From positions 1,178,001 to 1,242,000 of the forward strand of contig NZ_QPEX01000010.1 of assembly GCF_003335505.1 (NCBI RefSeq): DNA of 64,000 bases. The letters are read 5' to 3'. Each line of letters begins with the position of its first letter. Position 1 is the first letter of the stretch. Origin of the DNA: Bremerella cremea. GTDB taxonomy: Bacteria; Planctomycetota; Planctomycetia; Pirellulales; Pirellulaceae. This document shows positions 37,686-47,600 of the stretch, in pieces. The position numbers and the translations under genes were made by a program. The notes under the pieces were generated by a model. It ran no database searches. It was not told the origin of the DNA and saw nothing but the letters and a program-made list of their open reading frames with translations.

Positions 37686-39086
37686 CTAGTCCTCTGCTCG
37701 GCTTCCGTCTCCACACATTTTGACGATCTTTGGGTCGAACTGTCCGATAATTTCCACCAAATCGCTTTGCGCACGCATCACCTGGTGGATGTCCTTATAT
37801 ACGCCTGGCACTTCATCCGAACCGGCCGACAAGATATGGACTCCTTTTTCCTTCAACTCTTGGCGGGTGTTTTGGATGCGGAATGTATCGTTCGCCTTTT
37901 TCCGCGACATACAACGGCCAGCACCGTGGGAAGCGGAATCGAAGCTGGCCGCTTCTCCCTTGCCCCGCACCACGAAACCAGGCGTCCCCATCGAGCCAGG
38001 AATCACTCCCAACACCCCCTTCCCAGCGGGCGTTGCTCCCTTGCGATGTACGATCATCTCGCGTCCACCATGCGTCTCTTTCCAGGCAAAGTTATGGTGG
38101 TTTTCAACCCCAGCCACAATCTCGGCTCCCATCAGTTCGCTCACCAGGCGATGGATGACCTCGTGGTTGGCTGCGGCAAAACGCCCCATCAAGTTCATTG
38201 CTTCCCAATACTCTTGCCCTTCTTCGCTATCGAGCGTTAACCAAGCCAAGTTTTTGAGGGCTTCGTACTTCTTGGGCAGTTTGGTCCGCGCGATGTTGCT
38301 GTACATATTGCACACCGCCGCCCCTGGTCCACGGCTTCCGCTATGGCTTAAAAGGGCCACGTACTCGCCGGGGGCCAGGTCGAAATCTTCAGCGGCTGCT
38401 TGCTCGGCGGATATGGTCAGCACACCGAATTCCACAAAGTGATTTCCTGAACCGGAAGTTCCCAACTGCCGCCAAGCCTTGTCCTTCGACTGCCGGGTAA
38501 CTTTGGTGACGTTCCAATTCTCGTCCATCACCTCGTGTGCTTGCGGCTTCTGATGCTCGGAACCAACACCGAAACGGGTTCCTTTTTCCAATGCGCGGCA
38601 GTAATCGTCGAAGCGTGACACGAACGAATCGAGTTTCAAATCCAACACGCTCAACTTCATCCGACAAGCAATGTCCACACCCACCGCGTACGGTACAACA
38701 GCACCTTCCAAGCCCAGCACTCCGCCAATCGGCAGCCCATATCCGACGTGTGCGTCCGGCATCATTGCTGCGCCGGCAGCGTGCGGCAACTTACAAGCTT
38801 CGCGCATCTGCGCATGGGCCATCGCGTCGATATCCTCGCCCCAAGTACGATACTCGACGTTCTCGTGCAGCGGTTCGACCGTGGGATCTTCCACTAATAA
38901 AGTCGCGAATTCGCCGTAGCACGAATCCTTTACATACTGTTCTGGAGCCGCCAGGACCTGCTTGACTTGTCGCTTCAAGTCGGCACCGCGCAGCTTATTC
39001 GTAGTGGCCGAAGTCGATACGGCCTTAACCGCTTCGTTCAAAGCGTATGCGGGAACACCCAACTGCGTTAACTGACGACGATTCAT
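37686..39086 (-). CDS. rtcB: RtcB-family RNA ligase
   Basis: 466 residues. RtcB joins 2',3'-cyclic phosphate or 3'-phosphate RNA ends to 5'-OH in tRNA or RNA repair, using GTP and Mn2+. Motifs: MPDAHVGYGLPIGGVL, GVDIACRMKLSV (metal Cys; VDIACRM instead of VDIGCGM), LGTSGSGNHFVEFG, HNFAWKE, and SASHGAGRCMSRKKA (guanylylated His). No archease or rtcA gene is adjacent. It is third in a minus-strand set with lhgO and the thiamine-binding-type gene, 73 bases after lhgO. Confidence 0.93.
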   Translation of the reverse strand: MNRRQLTQLGVPAYALNEAVKAVSTSATTNKLRGADLKRQVKQVLAAPEQYVKDSCYGEFATLLVEDPTVEPLHENVEYRTWGEDIDAMAHAQMREACKLPHAAGAAMMPDAHVGYGLPIGGVLGLEGAVVPYAVGVDIACRMKLSVLDLKLDSFVSRFDDYCRALEKGTRFGVGSEHQKPQAHEVMDENWNVTKVTRQSKDKAWRQLGTSGSGNHFVEFGVLTISAEQAAAEDFDLAPGEYVALLSHSGSRGPGAAVCNMYSNIARTKLPKKYEALKNLAWLTLDSEEGQEYWEAMNLMGRFAAANHEVIHRLVSELMGAEIVAGVENHHNFAWKETHGGREMIVHRKGATPAGKGVLGVIPGSMGTPGFVVRGKGEAASFDSASHGAGRCMSRKKANDTFRIQNTRQELKEKGVHILSAGSDEVPGVYKDIHQVMRAQSDLVEIIGQFDPKIVKMCGDGSRAED

Positions 39087-39159
39087 TCTTTCTTCCTACC
39101 ACTTACGTTCATTCATTCTATGAACGACATAGTCCCGGCAGCGGGTGCAAAGGTTCGCG

Positions 39160-40368
39160 TCAACTTCCCAAAACATCGTTAAGCTGATTCGCGATTGTGC
39201 CTCCGATATTCAGCGATGACGTCGCTGCAGGACTAGGAGCATTCAGGACATGAATGAACCGCCCTTCGCGTTGAATCACAAAATCATCAGCTAAAGTACC
39301 ATCAGGCCGCAATGCTTGGGCACGAACTCCAGCCGGTGCCGGAACGAGATCTTGAGAACGCACTGCGGGCACCAGCTGTTGCAGCGATTTGAGAAATACA
39401 GACTGAAAAAACGATCGTCGCACTTCCTCTAGTCCTGCACTCCAGTGCTTGGCAAGCAAACGATGGACGCCCCGATAACGTAGCGTTTCCCACACGTCGG
39501 ACCAATTGATCTGCCACTTGTCATAACCTTCGCGAGCCAACGCCAAGACCGCATTGGGGCCACATTCAACGGTGCCATGGATCGTCCGCGTGATGTGTAC
39601 GCCGAGAAAAGGGAAGCCAGGATCAGGCACCGGGTAAATCAAATTGCGGCACAAATGCTGGGCATCTTCCCCAAGCTCGAAATATTCTCCGCGAAACGGG
39701 ACGATCTTCACCTCGGGTTGCTGACCACACAGCCGTGCCACACGATCGCTTTGCAAGCCGGCGCAGTTGATCAACAACTGCGTCCGCCAAGAACCGGTAG
39801 TCGCCTCGACCACAATTTCGGCTTCCCTGGCGACAACCTGGATGACCTGCGAAGCAGTTTGCACAACCCCGCCCCGTTCTTGCAGCAATTCGCAGAGGCG
39901 AAAGCACACGCGTCGATAGTCAACGATTCCGGCGTCTTGCACATGCAAAGCGGCGAGACCGTGGCAGTTTGGCTCGAAGTCGCGGAGCCGATCAGCGTCC
40001 AGTTTCTCGCATGCAACGCCGTTGCGAACTCCTCGCTCGAACAATTCGTTCAAGCGAGATAACTCTTTTTCTTCCGTAGCGACGATCACTTTGCCACAGA
40101 CTTCGTGGGGGATGTCATGCGTTCGACAGAAGTCGAGCATCTCTTGGCGCCCCTCGCGGCAATTGATTGACTTAAGGGAGCCAGGCCGATAGTAAATTCC
40201 AGAGTGCAAAACGCCAGAGTTACGTCCCGATTGATGCTGAGCGAGCACTTTTTCTTTTTCGAGAACGACAATATCTCGCTCTGGGTATCGGCGAGAAATC
40301 TGATAAGCAGTCGCCAAGCCGACGATTCCACCTCCTACAACGACCACGTCGCACTCCGGCGAATCCAT
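39160..40368 (-). CDS. lhgO: L-2-hydroxyglutarate oxidase
   Basis: 402 residues, FAD-dependent oxidase of the DAO superfamily. It starts CDVVVVGGGIVGLATAYQISRRYPERDIVVLEKE (dinucleotide-binding GXGXXG plus Glu), then QSGRNSGVLHSGIYYRPGSLK, typical of LhgO (YgaF). It oxidises L-2-hydroxyglutarate to 2-oxoglutarate, passing electrons to the quinone pool. Fifteen bases separate it from the upstream thiamine-binding-type gene, so they are co-transcribed. Confidence 0.9.
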   Translation of the reverse strand: MDSPECDVVVVGGGIVGLATAYQISRRYPERDIVVLEKEKVLAQHQSGRNSGVLHSGIYYRPGSLKSINCREGRQEMLDFCRTHDIPHEVCGKVIVATEEKELSRLNELFERGVRNGVACEKLDADRLRDFEPNCHGLAALHVQDAGIVDYRRVCFRLCELLQERGGVVQTASQVIQVVAREAEIVVEATTGSWRTQLLINCAGLQSDRVARLCGQQPEVKIVPFRGEYFELGEDAQHLCRNLIYPVPDPGFPFLGVHITRTIHGTVECGPNAVLALAREGYDKWQINWSDVWETLRYRGVHRLLAKHWSAGLEEVRRSFFQSVFLKSLQQLVPAVRSQDLVPAPAGVRAQALRPDGTLADDFVIQREGRFIHVLNAPSPAATSSLNIGGTIANQLNDVLGS

Positions 40369-40383
40369 ATAAGGTCTGCCTTC

Positions 40384-40728
40384 CTATTGATCTTCGCTGG
40401 AAGTGGGGCCACCTTCGACGAGCGTTTTCAAAGGTATATCTACCTTCTCAAGCACGCTCTTCACTTTGGAATCGAGACGCCCTTGGTAACCCTTGCGGTA
40501 GTCCAGCTTGGCCGTACAGGTGATGCGGTCGCAATCCGCAGCCATCGCTTCCAGGCATTTCTGTAGCACGGCTAGCACTTCACTGATTTCACCTTCGACA
40601 ATCGTGCCCATAGCGTGCAAGCGATAATCGAGTCCGCTAGCGGCAATGATTTTCAAACTGCGAGCAACGTACTGACTGACGGAATCTCCTTTGTTTAAAG
40701 GAGATATGCTGAATTCTAACAGAACCAT
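40384..40728 (-). CDS. MTH1187 family thiamine-binding-type protein
   Basis: 114 residues: MVLLEFSISPLNKGDSVSQYVARSLKIIAASGLDYRLHAMGTIVEGE and CDRITCTAKLDYRKG match the MTH1187/YkoF-like (DUF77) family, small ferredoxin-like oligomers reported to bind thiamine or its precursor. Length is normal for the family. First gene of the set with lhgO and rtcB. Confidence 0.85.
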   Translation of the reverse strand: MVLLEFSISPLNKGDSVSQYVARSLKIIAASGLDYRLHAMGTIVEGEISEVLAVLQKCLEAMAADCDRITCTAKLDYRKGYQGRLDSKVKSVLEKVDIPLKTLVEGGPTSSEDQ

Positions 40729-40904
40729 GAAGACCTCTGCCCAGCGCTGAAAGGGCGTTCGAGGAGAACTTACTTTACTAATACACTATTTCGATGGAAA
40801 CTGACCTTGGGTGCAGAGTACCACATCGCTACACTTCGCCATCATCATCAGTGATGAAATTGCCGATAACCAAAAGCATCGCGATTACAACACGTGTAGC
40901 GACT

Positions 40905-42050
40905 ATGCGAAAGACAACAAATTTTGCGATGAAACATACTCTCCGGAATATTCTGAACGCCCTTTTACTGTCTCTGGCATTGCCCATGATGGCACAAGCG
41001 CAGGTACAGACGGGCTGGCCCGATCCGGAGAACATGTTTCCAACCCATCGCTCGCAACAATTACAACCGATTCTTGATTTTCCCACGGAGGGGCAAGCAC
41101 CACAACTCGCCACCGTCGCCTATCAAAGTCCTTTAGAGCGACCAATGGCAATGAGTGACGAGCTTTCGTTGATCGATGCCAACGGTGATGCCGCTTGGAT
41201 TGAACCGCAATACTCGCATCGAGTCTTCCCCGGTCGTGCGAATGATCTTCCCATCGCAGATCCTCTTGATACAACGCCTTACGAATGGACGCTCTTGCCA
41301 GCCGGGCCTGTTTACAAATCATATATGGCCGGCGTAAAAGAGTCGCGACTTTCAGCTCACCTTATGAAGATCACCGACGACAACTGGATGCTTGACGGAA
41401 CGTTAGGCGGTCGCTTTGGGGTGATGCGTTGGGGACGTGAGTCAGCAACCGGCTTTCTCGCAGAAGGTGTGCAGTGGGATATCGAAGGTTCTGCCCAAGT
41501 GCGACTCGATATTCCTGAAGAAGTCGACGTCCGCTGTGTCGATTTCCGCGCTGGTACGCAGCTTACATGGAGCTATGCCGACAACCCAGCCCACCGTTCA
41601 CGTTTTGGGTATTACCATTTAAGTTCGCATTTAGGGGACGAGTTCCTCCTGAAGAACCCGACCTATCCTCGTTTGAACTATGCACACGACTTGTTGATCT
41701 TCGGTCACTCGTACTATTTCACACCGAAGCTGCGTGTTTATGGCGAAGTTGGCTGGGCGTTCTATCACTTGGAGTCAGATCCCTGGGAATTTCAATTCGG
41801 CGTTGAGTGGTCACCGACGCGGAAAACTAGCTTCTGGGGCGAACCCTTCCTGGCCGTTGGCTGCCACTTGCGAGAAGAAGTCAACTTTGGAGGCAGCTTC
41901 GTCGTTCAAACCGGCTGGGCCTGGGTGGGTGAAATCCCGGGACGTACTTTCCGCATGGGCATGCACTACCATAACGGCGACAGCACGCAAAACTCCTTCT
42001 TCGACAACTTCGAACAACAAATCGGTTTTGGTATTTGGTACGATTTCTAA
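40905..42050 (+). CDS. Secreted DUF1207-type protein
   Basis: About 381 residues from the chosen ATG, which gives a signal peptide (MRKTTNFAMKHTLRNILNALLLSLALPMMAQA). The mature part has RVFPGRANDLPIADPLDT and a C-terminal array of aromatic beta strands (VQTGWAWVGEIPGRTFRMGMHYHNGDSTQNSFF), as in DUF1207, which look like outer-membrane or periplasmic beta-barrel proteins. No clear Shine-Dalgarno distinguishes 40905 from ATGs at 40794 and 40929. Function unknown. Confidence 0.72.
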   Translation: MRKTTNFAMKHTLRNILNALLLSLALPMMAQAQVQTGWPDPENMFPTHRSQQLQPILDFPTEGQAPQLATVAYQSPLERPMAMSDELSLIDANGDAAWIEPQYSHRVFPGRANDLPIADPLDTTPYEWTLLPAGPVYKSYMAGVKESRLSAHLMKITDDNWMLDGTLGGRFGVMRWGRESATGFLAEGVQWDIEGSAQVRLDIPEEVDVRCVDFRAGTQLTWSYADNPAHRSRFGYYHLSSHLGDEFLLKNPTYPRLNYAHDLLIFGHSYYFTPKLRVYGEVGWAFYHLESDPWEFQFGVEWSPTRKTSFWGEPFLAVGCHLREEVNFGGSFVVQTGWAWVGEIPGRTFRMGMHYHNGDSTQNSFFDNFEQQIGFGIWYDF

Positions 42051-42098
42051 GCTTTGGTAGGAAACGCCAGATCCAGGCGGGAATCAAAAACCTTTTAA

Positions 42099-42127
42099 TT
42101 GCCGCACCTTCTGGGGAAATCTATAAT
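42099..42127 (+). promoter_or_regulatory. Promoter of the S41 protease gene
   Basis: TTGCCG (42099-42104), a 17-base spacer and TATAAT (42122-42127), 78 bases before the protease ATG. The best sigma-70-type match in the window. Confidence 0.65.
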
Positions 42128-42204
42128 TTCCTCATTCCTTCTTCTCTCGCTATCAATTTTTTAGCGCGAGCTTCGTAGACCCGCATTGGTGAGGATCGAT
42201 CTCC

Positions 42205-43545
42205 ATGCTGTGGAAACTCTCTGGCCTGATCGCTCTGTCCCTGCTCTTGATCACCCCTCCTCTTACCGCTGCCGAGGTCGCCAAAAGCGAAGACCCCACC
42301 GATCCAGATAACGTTTACGCCAATGTCGACGAAGAGTATGTCGAACTGATCCAACTCTTTGCCGATACGCTCGATCAGGTCGATCGGAATTATGTGAAAG
42401 ATGTCGACCGTCGCGAACTAATGGAGGCGGCCATTCGCGGTGTAATCTCGAAGCTCGACCCATACTCTAACTACATTGCGCCAAAAGACTTAGAAGGCTT
42501 CCGCACCGGTGTTGAAAATGAATTTGGCGGAATCGGCATTCAAGTCTCTACCCGCGACGGGCACTTGGTCGTGACGAGTCCGCTGATCGGCACACCAGCC
42601 TACGAGGCAGGAATCATCGCTGGCGACCGGATTACCCATATCGAGGGGGAAAAGACAGCCGGTATTTCGATAGACGATGCCGTCAAAAAGCTAAAAGGCC
42701 CGGTGGGATCGAGTGTCACGATGACGATTTACCACCCAAGTACCTTCGAAAGCAACGACGTCACAGTCCGTCGCGAAATGGTTCAAATCGAAACCGTCTT
42801 GGGAGATCAGCGGAACGAGAACGGCGACTGGGATTTCATGCTCGATCACGAAAACAAGATCGGCTACATCCGTATTTCCTCTTTCAGCCGCCACACGGCG
42901 GAAGATCTTCGACGAGCCGTTGCCCACTTGCTGGATGAGGGCATGAAGGGACTGATCCTTGATTTACGCTCGAATCCTGGCGGTATGCTGACTTCAGCCG
43001 TTGAGATTTGCGATATGTTTGTCGAAGAAGGGAAGATTGTCAGCACCGAGGGGCGTAATTCTCCGAAAAGGGTTTGGACAGCGGAAGAAGAAGGAACGCT
43101 GCCGGACTTTCCGCTAATCGTTCTGATTGACCACTATAGCGCCAGTGCCAGCGAGATTGTTTCCGCCTGTTTGCAAGATCACAAACGAGCCACCATCATG
43201 GGCGAACGCAGCTGGGGCAAAGGCAGCGTCCAAAACATCATTGAACTGGAAGAAGGCAAAAGTGCCTTGAAACTGACCACGGCAGGCTATCAGCGTCCTA
43301 GCGGCGAAAAAATCCATCGCTTCGAGGGGGACACCGAAGATGACAAGTGGGGCGTCTCGCCAGACGAAGGTTATGCCTTGAAAATGGATCGAGACCAAAA
43401 GGCAACCTACCATACCTACCGTCGTTTGCGAGATATGGATACGATCATTCCACACCCCCCTGCTCCAGAACCAGAACTGCCCGAAATCGATCCGGTTCTC
43501 AGCAAGGCTCTGGAAACCCTGAAGTCTGAGACTTCATCGTCCTAA
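42205..43545 (+). CDS. C-terminal processing peptidase (S41 family)
   Basis: 446 residues with a signal peptide (MLWKLSGLIALSLLLITPPLTAAE). Order: N-terminal helical region, PDZ domain (about 100-190; FGGIGIQVSTRDGHLVVTSPLIGTPAYEAGIIAGDRI), then the S41 core with SASASEIV (catalytic Ser) and GERSWGKGSVQ (catalytic Lys). It trims C-termini of exported proteins. tsaD follows after 19 bases, so the two are probably co-transcribed. Confidence 0.93.
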   Translation: MLWKLSGLIALSLLLITPPLTAAEVAKSEDPTDPDNVYANVDEEYVELIQLFADTLDQVDRNYVKDVDRRELMEAAIRGVISKLDPYSNYIAPKDLEGFRTGVENEFGGIGIQVSTRDGHLVVTSPLIGTPAYEAGIIAGDRITHIEGEKTAGISIDDAVKKLKGPVGSSVTMTIYHPSTFESNDVTVRREMVQIETVLGDQRNENGDWDFMLDHENKIGYIRISSFSRHTAEDLRRAVAHLLDEGMKGLILDLRSNPGGMLTSAVEICDMFVEEGKIVSTEGRNSPKRVWTAEEEGTLPDFPLIVLIDHYSASASEIVSACLQDHKRATIMGERSWGKGSVQNIIELEEGKSALKLTTAGYQRPSGEKIHRFEGDTEDDKWGVSPDEGYALKMDRDQKATYHTYRRLRDMDTIIPHPPAPEPELPEIDPVLSKALETLKSETSSS

Positions 43546-43564
43546 ACTCGCTTTCTGGCCATTC

Positions 43565-44587
43565 ATGAAAATCCTGACGCTCGAAACCACGTGCGACGAA
43601 ACCGCCGCAGCCGTGATTACGGACGAACTCAACGTTCTCTCGTCGGTGGTTGCATCGCAAGATGAACTTCATCAGAAGTTTGCCGGGGTGGTTCCAGAGA
43701 TTGCTGCCCGGGCTCATCTCGAACGCTGTCTGCCGGTCATTCACGAAGCTGTCCACAAAGCCAATCTTGAATTATCGGATATCGATGCCGTAGCCGTCGC
43801 TCACATGCCTGGCCTGGCGGGCTCGCTTCTGGTTGGCGTGACAGCAGCAAAGACTTTGGCTTGGCTGTTGGATCGTCCCTTGATTGGCATTAACCACTTA
43901 CAAGGGCACATCTATGCCTGCCAAGTAGCGTTCAAAAAGCCAATCTTTCCCTGCATTGGGTTGATCATAAGTGGTGGCCATTCAACGATTTACCATTGCC
44001 GTAGCCCGTTCGACTTTGAGCCCCTCGGCGGAACCATCGACGACGCCGCCGGTGAGTCCTTCGACAAAGTGGCCTCGATGCTAGGCTTGCCCTATCCTGG
44101 CGGGCCTTCGTTGTCGAAGTGCGCCCTCAACGGCGATCCGAAGGCATACGCTTTCCCGCGTCCGTTTCTGAACGACTCGTCGCGGCTCGACTTTAGTTTC
44201 AGTGGTCTAAAAACAGCCGTTCGATACGAAATCGCCGGCCCTGGCGCGGTTGATTTTAAGTCGCTCGTGATTGACGACCAACGCAAGGCGGATATCGCCG
44301 CCAGTTTTGAACAGGCGGTTGTTGACTGCTTGGTTGGTAAAACCATGCTGGCGATGCAGAAGACGGGCATTTCCCGTGTTTGTGTGGGTGGGGGTGTGGC
44401 TGCGAATCGACGCTTCCGAGAAGCCCTGGAGCAACGCGTTGCGGCAGAAGGGGGAGAACTGATGATTGCTCCCATGCACCTATGCACCGACAATGCCGTG
44501 CTAGGCGCGATCGCCATAGAAAAAATAAAAGCCGGGCAGGTCGACGATCTTTCGCTCGACGCCGTGCCCGGCTTGATTCGCTCTTAA
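43565..44587 (+). CDS. tsaD: tRNA N6-threonylcarbamoyladenosine synthase subunit TsaD
   Basis: 340 residues of the Kae1/TsaD ASKHA family, which forms t6A37 in ANN-decoding tRNAs with TsaB/TsaE/TsaC. MKILTLETTCDETAAAVI at the start; metal-binding HXXXH at His111 and His115 (NHLQGH); SGGHSTIYH, GGTIDDAAGESFDKVASMLGLPYPGGP, and GGGVAANRRFREAL near the end. Length normal. It follows the S41 protease gene. Confidence 0.96.
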   Translation: MKILTLETTCDETAAAVITDELNVLSSVVASQDELHQKFAGVVPEIAARAHLERCLPVIHEAVHKANLELSDIDAVAVAHMPGLAGSLLVGVTAAKTLAWLLDRPLIGINHLQGHIYACQVAFKKPIFPCIGLIISGGHSTIYHCRSPFDFEPLGGTIDDAAGESFDKVASMLGLPYPGGPSLSKCALNGDPKAYAFPRPFLNDSSRLDFSFSGLKTAVRYEIAGPGAVDFKSLVIDDQRKADIAASFEQAVVDCLVGKTMLAMQKTGISRVCVGGGVAANRRFREALEQRVAAEGGELMIAPMHLCTDNAVLGAIAIEKIKAGQVDDLSLDAVPGLIRS

Positions 44588-44640
44588 TTTTCTCACTTTG
44601 CCAGGCAGCCGCTGAAATACAACAACGCTGCCTTTCTTTT

Positions 44641-44667
44641 GCTGAGTTCGTAATAGTCGAACTCAGC
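44641..44667. terminator. Perfect hairpin between convergent genes tsaD and the VWA gene
   Basis: GCTGAGTTCG (44641-44650), loop TAATAGT, CGAACTCAGC (44658-44667): ten perfect pairs without a following T-run on either strand. Its place between two convergent stops makes transcription end or mRNA 3' protection the likely role. Confidence 0.55.
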
Positions 44668-44687
44668 AAACAGTCGCAGAGCAGTTT

Positions 44688-47600
44688 CTAAAATAAACCG
44701 CCGGTGTTGCCACCACCGCCCAAACCACCGAGCCCGCCGGTGTTATTATTGGTGGTACCGTTGTTTCCGGTGTTGGCCCCGCTAAAGGTATACGAAGTCA
44801 CATCACCAATCCCAGAGAACAAGGGCGTACCATTGAAGCGAACGTATCGTCGATCGGCGGAAACAACCGCAAATGCCGAGAAGTTCGCACCTTCAGGTAA
44901 CGATGTAATCTGCGGACGATACCCCACCGCACTACGCATACGACGCACAAAATCATTCGTGTTGTTGTTGACGGCGGTAATATACTCTTCAGCAGCGTAG
45001 GAATTCTGAGCCGCATCGGCCAGTTTCCGAGCAACGATCTGCCGGGTTACAGCCACTTGAGTTTCAACGGCAACTTTAACTTGCTGTTCAGATAGGCTTT
45101 CGGTCCGACGTCCTTCAGGCACATTAAACGTGATGAAGGCGCCATCTTTGCCCAAATCAAGTTGTTGACGCTCGTGATGCTGGTTCGACGTACCGTAGTT
45201 TGTGAAAACGTCTACTGTGATCTTTCCAGCGGTAACGTCGCCCCAAACTTTCCGGACGAGCATCTTGTAGTCACCCTTGAATCCCTTAGGCACGACATAA
45301 AGCTCGTAAGCGCCCTCGGTACCAGCATCTCCTAAAGTGGAAGCCGCATCCCCCAGGAATACGCCCCCAGAAATCGTACGAGGATTATGCTGCGAACAAA
45401 CACTGCCACTTGGTTCTTCAACAATCAAATCGAGATCCGATTCCCCAGACCAAGTCACCTTGACGATAGCATCACGGACCATGGCTTCACGAATCTTCGC
45501 ATCGAAAGCCTTGGCTTCGTTGACCTTCTTTTCATCTGCCATTTTCCGCAACTGAGCAACCGCTGTACGATAAGCCTCGTCACGGATGCCTGAGCTATCT
45601 TTCGGCCATTCCTGCGAGAGAATACCAACACAAGCCCAACGGATCGCGTCTTCATCGTCCAATCGCTGAGCAACCTTCAAGCCCATCGCATAAGGCTCCG
45701 GTCGCAGTGGTTCCATCTGAGCAACGTCCTGATAAATTTTCAGGGCCCGAGCATCAAGGCTCATGCGCGACATCAACTCAGCGATCATCAACATGTGATT
45801 CGGGCCGCTGGTAAAGTCGATCGCGCTCATTAAAGCTCGCTCAATCTCTGGTTTCGGAGCATGTTGCAACTCCAAAGCCAAACCCATCGCTTCGTACATC
45901 CAAGGCTGAATCTGGCCATGGCGAAGCGCGACCTGAATTAGGTTCACTGCATCGCTGTAGCGTTTGGTTGCCATGCAACGTCGCACTTCTGAACGGACAG
46001 CTGCGGGAGGAATCATTTCTTCGGTTTCGAAGGCTCGCTCCCAAGCTTCAGGGCGAGTTTCCCCCTCTTTGACCTTCAGAACAAACGACGACTTCTTCTC
46101 TGCTTCATCAGCAGCAGAGGCTTCCTCTGCGGCCGGTTGCTGGGCAGCTTCGACTTCGTCGATCTTGGCGACAGACTTTTCGTCGGCCACGGCGAACATA
46201 CCGCCGCCCATACCGCCGCCGCCCATGCCGCCGCCCATACCACCCATGCCGCCGCCCATGCCGCCGCCACCCATGCCGCCCATGCCGCCACCCATACCGC
46301 CACCACCCATGGTGCCGACGCGAGCGGAAACAGGAAGCACAAGGTCAGCCACTGGGTACACCTTGGTGATCAATTCAGAGTCAGCTTCTTCTTGCGTGGT
46401 AATCATCAGCACTTCGTTAGCAACGATGTACGTCAGATCTAATTCTTTGAGCATCAGACGCAACGCCGAGCGAAGCGAAATACCTTCGATGTTACGGGTC
46501 ACCGGCATATCAGAGGTTAGCGACAGATCTTCCAAGGCACGATTGTCGATCTGAATTTCAATGCCATGCAAAGTCTTCAGATAATTAACCACGTCTTCCA
46601 GTGGAGTATCGATGAACTGAATCTTGGTTTCCGCATCCAACTGCTGGAAGATCTTCTGTTCGGCCGTTCCGGTTGAAGCCAAGTCCACCGAACCGTACTT
46701 CTCTTTTCGATAGTAAATTTCTTCCCAGAAATCGGCATCCGGATAAACGATTGGGGGTTCATCTGGGAATGGAACGCTGGAGATTTCGGCTTGCATCATG
46801 GTCGCGATATAGCGGTTATAACGCTGTTCGCGAAGGGCCATCGTTTCGCGATACGTCCCCACGATTTCCGAGTTGTCATATCCAGCCACGGCGGCCTGAT
46901 TCGTAGGATCCATCGAGCGAACGTCAAGCGCCGCTTCGCGAGCTTCGACGTACTTTCCTTCGTCCATCAACGCGTCGAACATCTCCATGATCACACGGGC
47001 ACGGTCTTCGTCGCGAACCAGCTTCTCGGTAAGTGCCTGGCGTTCGCGGGCGATTGCTTCGCGTTCGGCGGCCTCGTTTCGACGGCTTTCCACAAAGCGG
47101 GTCAAACCTTGCGATTCACGCAAAGCAGCCACGATTTGGTTTCGTAAACGTCCACGGACGTCGCCACTCATATCCGGAACACGTTCCAGTTGCTTTAAAA
47201 GCAACTTCAAGGCGTTACTGACCCCTGCCGGATCGGTCGCCATATCGTCGCGAGCTTGTCGCAGACGATCCGTGATTTCGGCCACGATCACCTGTTCGTT
47301 ACGCACTTTGTTGATGTCGGTTTCTCGGAGAAAAGCACCGTCATCGCTACCCAGATTCAACGGGGCACTAGCGTCGTCCGAATTCTCTTCCGCCTGATAA
47401 GCAACAAAGTGGACAGGAATCTGACGAACTGCCGCTCCGCGTCTAACCGGTGGCTTCTCTTCTTTCTTGGGTTCCTCGGCTTCTGGCTTCTTCGATGCTT
47501 CCAAGATAGCTTGAGCACGAGGATGGTTCGGATCGAACTCTAAAGCAGCTTTGGCCAAACGAGCAGCTCCTTCCTTGTCACCAATCGCTAACGCCTGAGC

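Noticed and set aside
46137..46554. Ala/His- and Pro-rich open frames and a possible CRISPR-like array on the + strand
   Set aside because: These are other frames of the GGM repeat. The units are irregular 3- to 12-base codon repeats with no unique spacers.
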